Below, piece by piece: positions 44,775-55,639 of a stretch of DNA of 64,000 nt; the stretch's first letter is position 1; each line of letters begins with the position of its first letter. Source of the DNA: Yponomeuta sedellus (lineage: Eukaryota; Arthropoda; Insecta; Lepidoptera; Yponomeutidae); the NCBI GenBank assembly GCA_934045075.1, contig OW203724.1, forward strand, positions 15,243,143 to 15,307,142, in the 5' to 3' direction. Both the position numbers and the translations under genes were made by a program. Under the pieces are notes generated by a model. The model searched no databases. It was given only the letters and a program-made list of their open reading frames with translations, and was not told the origin of the DNA.

Positions 44775-44981
44775 TTAAAACTGTTTTTATACGGATTTAT
44801 GCTCGTTTATTACATTTTTTACAATTTTCCAACGTTTCGGCACTTTTTTCAGGTGCCGTGGTCCCGGATGACCACGGCACCTGAAAAAGTGCCGAAACGT
44901 TGGAAAATTGTAAAAAATGTAATAAAGGAGCATAAATCCGTATAAAAACAGTTTTAATTATGTCTCCTTAGAAAATACTAT
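44775..44981. mobile_element. Fold-back insertion M5 (duplication copy 1)
   Basis: About 207 bp, mostly two 88-bp arms (AAAACTGTTTTTATACGGAT ... GGTGCCGTGGT) closing on a CCCGGATG loop. The 12-bp direct repeat ACCCTAGATTAA lies on both sides (44763-44774 and 44982-44993) and looks like a target duplication. The right side carries about 24 bp beyond the arm (TGTCTCCTTAGAAAATACT). The sister copy is at 49145-49351. Confidence 0.85.
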
Positions 44982-45052
44982 ACCCTAGATTAACACAAAG
45001 GCTACGTTTTACTGCGGGAAAATATCTCATTCCCATAGGAAAATCGATCTAG

Positions 45053-45095
45053 ATAGTTAGTTAGTTAGACCTGAGATTTCCGCACTTAGCCTCAT
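45053..45095 (-). mobile_element. LINE 3' end at the duplication junction
   Basis: GATAGTTAGTTAGTTAGACC and CTGAGATTTCCGCACTTAGC match the 3' end of the LINE fragment at 38.56 kb. The match stops at CCTCAT, where copy 2 begins. Confidence 0.8.
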
Positions 45096-45515
45096 AACTA
45101 GCGACTTCTAAGTAATTACTCTAGTTTTTACAAAACGTTGCCTATGGAAACGTCAATCTATTTTACATCTAAGTCTAAAAAGTGTAATTGCCTAATAATT
45201 AGTAATAAATAAACTTCATATAACAAAATAACTTGTCTTAGTCCAAAACTAGGATACCATGTTCTATTATAGCTAGGCCACACAAACATTAAAAAAATAA
45301 CAAAATTTTAATGAATGAATGTAGATGACGCGAAAGACATTTGTCAGGATTATGGCAAGTTGCAGACACTGATTTGTTCCAGCAAACCTTAGAGAGTCGG
45401 AGAAGCAGAGGGTCTGTTACGTACACAAAATATTCTGCATAAATATTGAATAACCTACCTAACCAAGGAAAAAATTAATAAACTACATAAAGTAAAATAT
45501 AGAAGAAAAAACTAT

Positions 45516-45880
45516 CGATAACAACCCTTGTATGTCCCCACTGCTGGGGCACGGGTCTCTTCCTGCAAAGCAGGAAGGTTAGGCCATACTCCACCACGGG
45601 GGCCAACTCCGGGTTGGTGGAGGATTGTAAGACAGTGGCGGGCCTTACTGTCACAAGTCATCAAGCCGCCCATAAGGCCTCTGCTACGGCTTAAAGACTG
45701 CCATTATATGACAGCCGGCACCAACGGCTTAACGTGCCTTGCGAAGCACGGAAGCGCTCGGAAAAGTGCCACTAGCGGTAGTCACGGGACGCTCACTCAT
45801 CCTGTACCTGACCGCGCCTGTTGTTGCTTAACCAAGTGATTGATTCCAGTCACTCGGTTCGCTAGGCCACGAGCGCTTCC
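45516..45880 (-). mobile_element. SINE-5S, full length (duplication copy 2)
   Basis: Duplicate of 41145-41509, with CGATAA in place of CGTTAT at its left edge and one G/A difference in the body. Confidence 0.85.
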
Positions 45881-47270
45881 GAAAAAACTATACAAAGATA
45901 TAAATATGAAGTGTTTATGTTACGTTTTATGTAATTTTATTAAATTCATGCTTTCCGTGCTCTACCAATGTCTCTGCGTTCAATAAATCAGTATGCTTGC
46001 TTACCACATAAACCACATCATGAGAGCACTTGTACTACTTATTGTGTTTATATTATTTGTATATGATTTAAATGCAACACATTGTAACTGAAAATTTTGT
46101 TAAAGTTTATTTAATATCACAGCGGGAACGATTGTAATAACCGGTAATATTTTATTCCGATTTTGCTAATAAGCTTAACAAGCCCACACGAACAAGCTTT
46201 TCCGAAATAACGATGTGATTTTAAATATTATCAGTCCTATTCTACTTTAAACCGTTATGTTTTCCAGATATTGTGCTACATTATGCGTAAAGCTAGTAAC
46301 TAACGATACGACAAACTGATCAAAGCTGGAGTTGGTACAACGATGGAGCGCATTAATTAAAATCAGACCCCATGACGTGTCCATTTTCCTTTCGGTGATA
46401 AATATTCAACGCCGGACGCAAACTCGTCAAACACGACGTTACACAGTTAATAATTCAGTAAAATATAAAGGCATTCGCGCGCGACCCTTTCCTTCAGACC
46501 TGTTTACACTACAAACGCGGCGTGACGCTCTGCGCGTCCGCTCCCCAATCGGGAAGAATCGCGAGTCTAAGGGACCATTAAGAATATTTTTACGGCGACG
46601 ACACTTTTTTCAAATTCAGAACGAAGTGAGGGATTCTAGAGTATTCTTTAGTAGAATCCTGAACGTAGCGAGAGATTCAAAAGTGGGACTTTGCGCCCGA
46701 GTGATACACTCGTCATCACCCACTATAAAAAAATAACAGGCGCCTCATTTTTCAAAACAAAACCATAAATTTCTAACAATCTGTGAAAATAAAAAAAAGG
46801 CGGCTGCAGTTCGCGCGTTTTTAATTTATTTCTTTTTTTTGTTCAGCCGGCGGCGGCGGCGCGACTATGGGCCCTCGTACCAGCCAGTCTTTATTCAAAT
46901 AATAACCTTTTTGCGTTCGATTTCCTTCCCGCTCAATACTAAGATGTTCCAAATATAAAAATATAATTGCGTAGTAAAGACAATTGAGGCGTGCTTATAA
47001 AACTGATTAAAAACATAATATTGCCCGCTAAAAGTTTCTTATAGAAAACACGACCTTTGGGTCCACGTAAAGGCGAACCAAGCCCTTTTCGAATAGATGG
47101 GATAAAAAGTTATTATAACCCAGTTGTTTAATTTCGTTTTAATTGAACGTGCAAAGAGTCCAGACAGCATCTTGGCCATGATCACGAGCACGAAGTATGA
47201 CGACGCTAAACGCGTTTGAAATGTCAAAAGTCGCGACTTTTCAGTAGATTATTGTCACTAATTTGATATT

Positions 47271-47446
47271 GAAAAAGTGTAAAGAGGTTCGAAATTTCAC
47301 TGATGTCGTGAGTCGCCCATTGGCTCAATTGGTAGAGCGCTGGCACGGATAGCCAGAGGTTGCGGGTTCGAATCCCGGCATGGGTGAAATTTTTAGCCTC
47401 TAAATAGGTTTTTAAATTTGTTCCTTAGCACGGGTTAGTGCATTAA
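47271..47446 (+). mobile_element. SINE-A tRNA-headed copy (duplication copy 2)
   Basis: Identical by eye to 42900-43075. Confidence 0.85.
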
Positions 47447-48173
47447 AAATAAAAACAGTGTACTAATTTGATAGTTAGACAATGATAATTGTATGAACAT
47501 GGCGATTTCACATACATCGAACCTTCTAGGCGTCAAGGACATGAAAAAACTCCCCATGAGACCCGACCATGTATCAGTCATGTTACTACATTATAATAAC
47601 AGAATCGAGGCCCTGAACTGCCGTGCACGCTCGTGTCGGAGTCGCTGAATAAGATATGCTCGGCTCTTTAGCACACTAACAAACCGTTAGTCTACTTGTT
47701 AACAGCTGTCGTCGAAAGCTGTTCGAGCAGCAGCGAAAAACAGACAGCTGGTAACAGAAGATTAACATTATGTTAGTGCCTGAAAACTGGCCCAATCGCG
47801 TATATTCGGAATATTATAACACTAGAAGTAGGTAACACTACACGGTCCTAAGTAAACACCCCTTTAATATATTTTAATGATAAAAACTTTCACGGATACA
47901 GGTAAGCCAGAAAGAATTTACGTTTTATAATACCGAAATGCGAAGTTTCATCTACTTGACAAAACTTTCACTAAAGCAAAAGTAAAGAAATCTCTTTTTT
48001 TTTCTAACGCGCCATTACTATCTTTAATTAGACAACTCAGTTTTCAAAATTAGTCATGCCGTTTGACCTATTTGTGTAGGCAGTAGACAGCCGCCTACTG
48101 TTACATAATGTGCACTCCAATCAGTTACGATAAGGGCTACTTTGGAACAAAAATGTAAAGGCTGACCATACAT

Positions 48174-48372
48174 CAATATCAACCCTTGTGTGTCCCCACT
48201 GTTAGGGCACGGGTTTCTTCCTGCATCACAGGAAGGTTAGGCCAAAGTCCACCATGGCGGCCAAGTCCGGGTAGGTGGAGGATTGTAAGACAGTGGCGAG
48301 TCTTACTATCAGAAGTTAAGAAGCCACCTATAAAGCCTCCGACACGACTTAACGTGTCTTGCGAAGCACCAT
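48174..48372 (-). mobile_element. SINE-5S, head-less copy (duplication copy 2)
   Basis: Duplicate of 43803-44001. Confidence 0.75.
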
Positions 48373-48670
48373 ACATACACGTGTGCTAATAACATAAACC
48401 TCCTTTGCCTTCGTAGTCGGATGAAAAGTAGCTATTTTAAAGCCTCCTAAACGGCGGCCGGGCGTCGGCGGCGGAGCAGATGCTGCTGTGTTTACACACA
48501 AATCTTCGTAATGTCTTTAGGCTTTGCATTTCGCTCACGTGGCACGCCATGGGATCCAGCCAGATGGATCGCAAAGCTAACACGAGCGTCTTTTAAACAC
48601 GACGCTAGCTGAATACGTATGACCCGACAGCGCCCTCCGTAAGACAATAAAGCCAACGATGTACGCGGAC

Positions 48671-48779
48671 TTGTATATCCCGATATGGAGGCCATTTGTT
48701 ATCTGGCAAACACAAAAGAATGTATATGTTTCTTTTGTGTTTGCCAGATAACAAATGGCCTCCATATCGGGATATACAA
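48671..48779. repeat. Hairpin, 50-bp perfect arms (duplication copy 2)
   Basis: Duplicate of 44300-44408. The arms are still perfect. Confidence 0.95.
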
Positions 48780-49144
48780 AAAATTAAAAAAAAAATGATT
48801 GCCAACATTTTTGGGTATGCCCGAGAGAAAGAGCATGAACTTGAGAGGGCGCAATCTCATACAAATTCTCATAATATTAAAATGACATATTTTTGAACTA
48901 TGTGGTATTTTCTGCGATTTAGCGAGACGTCATCATTAACAGCCTTTTAATGCTCTGCGAAAAAAGTTGGAATTTTCTGCTGCCAGATTTTATTATCATC
49001 ACACATTATATCACATTATCACATTACACTAATATTATAAAGGCGAAAGTTTGTGAGTGAGTATGTTTGTTAATTCTTCACGCCTAAAGGGCTGGAGCGA
49101 TTTTAATAAAATTTGGTATTGTCTTAGCTGACACCCTAGATTAA

Positions 49145-49351
49145 TTAAAACTGTTTTTATACGGATTTATGCTCGTTTATTACATTTTTTACAATTTTCC
49201 AACGTTTCGGCACTTTTTTCAGGTGCCGTGGTCCCGGATGACCACGGCACCTGAAAAAGTGCCGAAACGTTGGAAAATTGTAAAAAATGTAATAAAGGAG
49301 CATAAATCCGTATAAAAACAGTTTTAATTATGTCTCCTTAGAAAATACTAT
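49145..49351. mobile_element. Fold-back insertion M5 (duplication copy 2)
   Basis: Duplicate of 44775-44981, including the flanking ACCCTAGATTAA repeats. Confidence 0.85.
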
Positions 49352-49489
49352 ACCCTAGATTAACACAAAGGCTACGTTTTACTGCGGGAAAATATCTCAT
49401 TCCCATAGGAAAATCGATCTAGATAGTTAGTTAGTTAGACCTGAGATTTCCGCACTTAGCCTCATAGTTGGGCCATTGTACGTAGCAAG

Positions 49490-49690
49490 CGCCGAGGTAC
49501 GTCAACACTTCAGACACTAGGGTTTCCTTACGATGTTTTCCTTCACCGTCGGCGAGTGGTATTGTTACTATAATTTCACAAATGTACATAACTTAGAAAA
49601 CAAAGTCATTGGTACATGCCGGGGTTTGAACCAACGACCTCCCTATTGAGAGGCCGGCGTTCTACACCGCTCCGCTACCACCGCCCTAAT
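49490..49690 (-). mobile_element. SINE-B with tRNA-like head
   Basis: Plus-strand text GATGTTTTCCTTCACCGTCG, AGTCATTGGTACATGCCGGG and a tRNA-like end with GGTTTGAACCAACGACC and CTCCGCTACCACCG. On the minus strand this is head, B box, then body. Confidence 0.7.
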
Positions 49691-49694
49691 CGAT

Positions 49695-50565
49695 ATAGAT
49701 GTACCAAGCGGGTAACACCGCGGGGTACATCTAGTTAAAAACATTTTGCCGAACAATTAGGTATTTCCTGCGAGTCATCACCATCATCATCATCAGCCAT
49801 TTGACACTCTGCGAGTAAAGTAGGAATTGACTGCTGCATAACTTTATTATTGTATTGCTGAAATGTATTTTATTCTACTTGTGGCTGTTTAAAATACTTT
49901 GATTGATTCTTATAATTTTCTTATTGTTAATCTACATTTTATGAGCGTTACTTAACCAATTACTATTTATGTTACTTAACACGCTAAATCTTATCTTATC
50001 TTACAGTTCAAACGTAACTTTTTAAAATCTTCTAGATTTTAATTTTAAGTTTTATTGTATGTCCTGGCCAGGAGGTAGAGGAGCGCGACAGCTTTGTTCG
50101 AGTTGGATAACATTTAAACAAACAGCAATCAATTTATAGATATAATTACCTATGCACAGAGAACACTTGTTAACCTTAACCTTGTAACGGTGAATAAGAA
50201 TAAAGAATAAAAAAGGTTTATTGCCAAAAGTTACAACGATAAGCCTGATCTTACAGCTAAATTAAATAATTAAAAAAAAAAATACATATATATAGGTTTA
50301 ATCAGTTTAACTCAGCAAGACCTAATTATAACTTTATGTTTCATTTTGGCAATAGGAGCGCGCTCAGCTTTGTCGCTAGATTTTGAAATAAAAACTAGCG
50401 GCGCTGGTTTTCAACGTGTCCTTTTTTGCATGATTGTTTAGTTCTAGAAATAAAAGCGTAGAAGGCGCGTAAAACTTAAAGTTAATAAGCCTCTATATTA
50501 AACAATCTATATTTCTGCGTGGTGTTATTTCTATTATATGTATTTAAGTTATGTGTGCTTATATA
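49695..50565. other. AT-rich non-coding DNA
   Basis: Holds an ATCATCATCATCAGCC LINE-tail remnant at 49785-49805 and two related stretches (GGAGCGCG...AGCTTTG near 50080 and 50357). Part may be old LINE 3' sequence. No gene. Confidence 0.45.
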
Positions 50566-50567
50566 TG

Positions 50568-50610
<43 letters not shown>

Positions 50611-50738
50611 TGTAATTTATACCTTTCAGAAAATATCTTAAGAGTACATATAAAATAATGTGTTAAGAGTATTGCATACCATATAGGTAGACAGCAAATA
50701 ATCGACATAAATTGTAGTTAGAGATTGACACACATATT

Positions 50739-52208
50739 CTATTCTATGGGGTCAGTAGAATGAGGGTTAGGCAGGTCAGCAGCAACAGTCTTTTGTTTAT
50801 TACGGCATTTTACTTGGTATTTAGCATTCTCAATCTGTTTTGCTAGAAGTAGTTTTTTTAATTTAAATTTAAATGAGATACATGATATATTGGCCTGAAT
50901 AGGTGGTGGCAGGTCGTTCCATATTTTTGATGCTGCAAACCTGAAACCTGCCCTAAAATTTGCTGTTTTGTGTGTGGGTATCGACATCCTTACTTGGTCC
51001 TTACTTCGTGTATATCTATTATGTGTACTTCCGAGCCATTTAAACTTTTGAAATAGATATTCCGGACGCTGGGTATGGACTATCTTGTGGACCATTGATG
51101 CAAGATGAAGTTCTCTACGACCCTCCATTTTCAATATATTTCTTTCATTCAGAAATGGGGTTATATGTGATCGTTTTGGTATCCCGAAACAGAACCGTGC
51201 ACATGCATTCTGTACCCTCTGTATGGCACAACTGGTTTTACCGAAAATTCTGGGACCGTAGACAGTATCGCAATAGTTGAAGATAGATAGGACTAGTGCT
51301 TCACAGAGAGTTACCCGCACTTCTTCTGTTAGAAAGTCACGAATTTCATTTATGACCGTCAGTCGAAAAAAAGCGGTTCTTATTTTCAGGTTAACATGTT
51401 CTTGAAATCGAAGCTCACTGTCTAAAAGCAAACCCAAATTTTTGGTTGTTAACACCCGCTCTACACTTATATTATTAACGTATATATTTGGCAATTTTTC
51501 AATTATTTGTTCACATTGACGTTTTGTTCCTAAAACCATGTATTTTGATTTTGTAGGGTTTAGTAAAAGAGCGTTTCTTTGAGTCCAACGAAAAATCTCT
51601 TTAAGATCCTCGTTAATTTCCTTTACATCATCGTCAGTGTTTTGGTTTTGGAAAGATTTATACAGCTGCGTATCATCTGCATATAAATGTACTCTACAGT
51701 GCTTCAGATTAGCCACCAAGTCTGAGGTATACAAAATAAATAGGAGCGGGCTCAAAATTGAACCTTGTGGACAACCTCGCGGAATGTCCTTCAAAACAGA
51801 CTGATTTATATTTCCCTCTTCATCTTCAGTAACGACATATTGTTGCCTGTTTGTAAAAAAAGAATTAAACCATTTACAAGCTGATGGAGAGACTTCGTAA
51901 TAGGACATTTTTGTTAGAAGGAGATCTGGGCTAATGCAGTCAAATGCTCGCGAGAAGTCTAGTAAGACCAAAATGGTACCTTTTCCCACATCTGCTGCCG
52001 TTAAAATGTCATCGGTTACATTGGCAAGAGCTGTTGCAGTGCCGTGTTGACCACGGAACCCGGATTGAATAGCAGGCAGAATTGATTCACATTCAAGATA
52101 TTTTGTTAGTTGTGAAGTCACTACTCTCTCAATAATTTTTGATAAGACTGGCAAAATACTTATTGCGCGTAAGTCCTTGTAATCATCAATAGTAGAGCTT
52201 TTAGGCAA
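50739..52208 (-). pseudogene. LINE ORF2: reverse transcriptase part
   Basis: A 489-codon open stretch encoding the reverse transcriptase that would copy the element RNA at the nick. Visible motifs, in order: PKSSTIDDYKDLRAISILP, the fingers motif QSGFRGQHGTATAL (residues 48-61), the catalytic LVLLDFSRAFD (D84), GCPQGSILSPLLF, and the catalytic YADDTQLY (about residue 178). The C-terminal part has a thumb/connection region and ends with NRYTRSKDQVR and FRFAASKIWNDLPPPI. Upstream in the same frame are in-frame stops at 52230-52232 (where the family has Trp) and 52440-52442, so the M at 52208 is an internal residue, not a true start. Confidence 0.9.
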
Positions 52209-52572
52209 GGGTTTTACTCTCGCGATTTTTCAGGAATCTGGGAAGCAAAATTCCATAATAGATTTGTTTACCATATTTGTTATAATTGGCAATGTTTTTG
52301 ATAGAGTCATATCTATCATTTTTTTGGATATTGCCTCGTACCCGGCGGCGTTTGTACCTATTGCTTTGATGATTTTAAGGATTTCCTGTTCTGTGCAAGT
52401 TTGTATTTCAAATGTATTTGTGCCATGTCTATTCTGTCTTTAATAACTTATCATTGTGTAATCAATATCCGGATCACCGGGTATGTCTAGAAAGAAATCA
52501 TTATTTTTTTCCGGGTCATTTAAATGCTGAGGAACACGTGGGAGACTTTTGTTTCCTAAAATTGACGTCTGT

Positions 52573-53688
52573 TTAATAATTCCACATTTTTATTGGTGCG
52601 TTTTTATTATTATTGACGTAATGAGTGAAAAACGCATTTTTTTCCCGTCGCAAGGCACTAAGAACTAGATTTTTAAGATCTTTGTAGTATCTCAAATGAG
52701 AAGCATTTTTTGTTGATCGTGCACGAACTAAGGCTTTATCTCTAAGGCTCATCATTTCTTTAATAGTCTGAGTTATCCAGGGGCAAGGGTTATCTACTAT
52801 TTTTATTTTACGTAACGGAGCGTGGTCATTGTATAACAAGGAGATATACAGATTGAAAGTATCAATCATATCATTTATATTACTTTTAGAACCTATATCG
52901 TTCCACGGGATTAAATTAAGATCCATAGAAAAATCTTCTTCGTCCACTTTATGTAGAGACCGGGTCCATGCAAATGATGGCGTAGTTTTTGGTTTTTTTT
53001 TTAACTTAAATTCTCCTAAGACAAACCCGTGATCACTTAAAACTGGGTTGTGATGAACAGATATTGATTGGCATAGCTCTGGACTATCGGTAATTATGAG
53101 ATCTAGAAGTGTTGCAGAGTTATTGTCTATACGAGTCGGTTCTCGCACATACTGGTAGAGTTGTTGCTGTTCAAAAAATGCAAGCATTTCTGGCGCCGCG
53201 CCTTTGTCTGGCTGAAGTAAATCCACATTAAAATCTGTGAGTATGAATATATGATTACATTTGCCAAAGACACTCACCGACTCACTTAGTGCATCTATAG
53301 CTGCACCGGGACTCAGTCCTGTCCCCGGGCGGTACGCTGTACCGACGGCCACGCGCTGTCCTCCCGGTAGAGACAGCTCTAGCCACATCTGTTCCAGAGC
53401 GGAAGGGGGGTGTCGCTTTTTTCGGACGCGTAGTTCTCGTCGGACATAGAAGCCCACACCACCCCCTCTCCTATCTCGGGGTCTCGAAGTATTTTTTAAG
53501 ACATAGCCGGGTATGGTAGGAGCGTATTTGTCTTGCCCTTCTTTGGTCCACGTCTCGTTTAGAGCCAGTAAATCAGGTTTATACCTTTCAATTGCTGCGT
53601 AGAGTTCGTCACGTCCTGTGTTAAGCGATCTAATATTTAAAAAGGCCAGTTTTAGATTTGTTGTTTTCTTTCTATTGCTCATGAGCAT
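52573..53688 (-). pseudogene. LINE ORF2: apurinic-like endonuclease part
   Basis: A 371-codon stretch encoding the AP-type endonuclease that nicks the target. Motifs: FLNIRSL (N18), LLALNETW (E45), GGGVGFYVR, VGTAYRPG, ILTDFNVDLL, LLDLIITD and LSDHGFVLGEF, covering the main catalytic residues. After the linker the frame ends at a TAA near 52573-52575; the family continuation (TSILGNKSLPRVPQHL) is open in a neighbouring frame, which shows a one-base frameshift near 52575. The ATG at 53686-53688 is directly preceded in frame by TAG. A perfect hairpin begins exactly at this ATG. Confidence 0.9.
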
Positions 53689-53734
53689 CTATATCATACA
53701 TACCTACGCATTATGTAGGTATGTATGATATAGA
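53688..53734. repeat. Perfect 20-bp hairpin at the LINE ORF2 start
   Basis: TCTATATCATACATACCTAC, a seven-base loop, and the exact reverse complement. In element orientation it lies immediately before and up to the first ATG of the endonuclease frame. Confidence 0.85.
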
Positions 53735-53790
53735 TAAATTAATAACGAATTAATGAACTTTGTAAGAATAGTTCTCAAACGCATTAACAG

Positions 53791-53985
53791 CATTAGGTGA
53801 CTATTTAAATAATTAATGATAATATAATAATATTGCGTTGTTGTGTGTATGATAGTGCCGCCTTGTGTGAAATAATGTTCGTCTGAAAAGCATTAGGTGA
53901 CTATTTAAATGATTATTGATAATATAATATAGTATTGCGTTGTTGTGTGTATGATAGTGGCGTCGTGTGTGAAATATTGTATTAA
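53791..53985. repeat. 100-bp tandem repeat, two copies
   Basis: CATTAGGTGACTATTTAAAT starts each unit (53791 and 53891); both continue through ATAATATAAT and GCGTTGTTGTGTGTATGATA. It is upstream of the LINE coding region and could be repeated promoter units of its 5' end, or a separate minisatellite. Confidence 0.85.
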
Positions 53986-53989
53986 ATCC

Positions 53990-54650
53990 ATTTAACCACC
54001 TTATATTATATGGCATATTTACATGTGCGTATATTTTATTACATTGATGTAGAATCACTAGTATTACGATGAAAGGTTTTTTCATGCAACCACACTTGAG
54101 AGGCAAAAGTAACAGAATAGTGTGATGAATGCAAACCTCTTCACACAATTTTTATTTCTTTTTCTATCTATCATTTTCAAATATTTAAATTACGTCACAC
54201 ATTCATCGATTTTCCTCATTTTTCATTATTACTACTTTACCCTTTGACCAGATCTGACTATTTTACCGGCTTCTCCGTTTATCCATTTTTATCCAGTTTA
54301 TTAAAATATTATACTACTAATCTACAAATAAACCCACACCTGAAGTCGTTCCAGAGTTTATTATTATTTGTAAAGATATCCAACGTTACAACCTAAGCGT
54401 ACGAACGGCCACTAAATGTTTGTAGTTTTACACAAAAAAATTAAAACGTGCATGGGTATAATGAGCTGAAACTGTTTTATCTGTTCTCATATGCTAATTG
54501 ACACAATCATCATCAATAAAAGAGAGGCTTCTCTTTTATTTAGCACTAATTTTCACGGGAAAGGAATTGAAGGGCATTTGCAAGGGAAGACTTACTCTTG
54601 ATGCACTGGCTATCCTAGTTCGAGAGTAAGGGCTTTATAATTCACTGTAG
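53990..54650. other. AT-rich non-coding DNA
   Basis: No feature recognised. Confidence 0.45.
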
Positions 54651-54656
54651 CAGATT

Positions 54657-54745
54657 GTATTTTAAAAACCTATTTAGAGGCTAAAAATTCCACCCATGCC
54701 GTGATTCGAACCCGCGACCTCTGGCTATCTGTGATAGTATAGATT
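54657..54745 (-). mobile_element. SINE-A fragment
   Basis: AAAAACCTATTTAGAGGCTA and TTCCACCCATGCCGTGATTC, the reversed 3' half including the B box (GATTCGAACCCGCG). It stops inside the anticodon arm. Confidence 0.7.
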
Positions 54746-54949
54746 GATTTGTATTTCGTGATTGTATTTCTCAATAGATAATTCTATTTACTCTGCACTC
54801 AGTTCAGTTTCTACTTCGCCTCTAGAACTGTTTCCTTCTGCATATGCGGCAGGTAGCACAATTGAGCTTTTCTACAACCTAAGTAATAATTGTACACATC
54901 TAAGGAATATTAATAACGGAACGCAAACACCACACCATCGCCTAAGATG

Positions 54950-55342
54950 GACTCTGGAGAAGTATGTGTAGTGTACTTCGAATGACCGGATACGCAATAG
55001 GCTGTTTAGAGAACGTTGTGAACTGAAAGAGGATGTAGTGACTAGAATTGAGAAAGGAATGTTGCTTTAGTTTGGACATGTGGAGAGGATGAAGGAAGAA
55101 AGATCGACCAAACAAATATATTTTGCGAATGTGAGTGGAAGGGCTGGTAAGGGACGTCCCAGGTGGACATACATCGACCAAATAGGGGATGTATTAGCAA
55201 AGGGAAAGATAAAAAGTACCCGGAACCGGCGTACGTGCATGCAACGAACCTGAACGTTGATGAAGCGAAGGTGATTTGTCAGGATCGTGGCAAGTGGCAG
55301 TCCCTGGTCTCTGCCTACCCTTCTGGGATACAGGCGTGAGTT
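54950..55342 (+). pseudogene. LINE-X ORF2 C-terminal fragment, best copy
   Basis: One frame reads RERCELKEDVVTRIEKGML, then a stop, FGHVERMKEERSTKQIYFAN, VSGRAGKGRPRWTYIDQIGD and IKSTRNRRTCMQRT, followed in other frames by further C-terminal text. This is the last part of a non-LTR ORF2 (after the thumb; the FGHVERM motif is characteristic). It ends GATACAGGCGTGAGTTT, directly joined to the ATGT array. Stops and shifts make it non-functional. Confidence 0.85.
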
Positions 55343-55634
55343 TATGTATGTATGTATGTATGTATGTATGTATGTATGTATGTATGTATGTATGTATGTA
55401 TGTATGTATGTATGTATGTATGTATGTATGTATGTATGTATGTATGTATGTATGTATGTATGTATGTATGTATGTATGTATGTATGTATGTATGTATGTA
55501 TGTATGTATGTATGTATGTATGTATGTATGTATGTATGTATGTATGTATGTATGTATGTATGTATGTATGTATGTATGTATGTATGTATGTATGTATGTA
55601 TGTATGTATGTATGTATGTATGTATGTATGTATG
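55343..55634. repeat. ATGT array, 73 copies
   Basis: An uninterrupted 292-bp tetranucleotide array starting at the 3' end of a LINE-X fragment. It probably expanded from the LINE tail. Frames reading MYVC and YIHT are artefacts. Confidence 0.98.
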
Positions 55635-55639
55635 AACTC

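Larger units (their letters stand above)
40725..45095. repeat. Tandem 4.37-kb duplication, copy 1
   Basis: A 4371-bp unit immediately repeated at 45096-49465. It contains a LINE-X fragment, two SINE-5S copies, a SINE-A, a CGG-rich stretch (42475-42495), a 50-bp-arm hairpin and a fold-back insertion. Differences from copy 2 seen by eye: CGTTAT versus CGATAA near 41146, CGGAGG versus CGGGGG near 41228, TTCGCACG versus TTCGCGCG near 42440, and one A in a poly-A run near 44420. The right boundary falls in the 3' end of a LINE fragment. Confidence 0.97.
45096..49465. repeat. Tandem 4.37-kb duplication, copy 2
   Basis: A 4370-bp second copy abutting copy 1 without spacer. Its right flank continues the LINE 3' end naturally (AGTTGGGCCATTGTACGTAG, as at 38.59 kb), so this end is ancestral and the junction at 45095/45096 is the new one. 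Confidence 0.97.
50569..53690 (-). mobile_element. CR1-like LINE, inactivated
   Basis: A non-LTR retrotransposon read on the minus strand: endonuclease first, then reverse transcriptase, then an untranslated 3' part ending around the TG/CA tract at 50569-50604. The domain order and the YADDTQLY and NTR/FxxxxxxxxNDLPPPI-type motifs fit the CR1/L2/Daphne group; the exact clade is not decidable here. No ORF1 is visible upstream, so the copy is probably 5'-truncated or its first ORF is lost. It could be read as one ORF2 of about 980 codons but for one frameshift and two stop codons, so it is dead yet fairly young. Confidence 0.85.
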
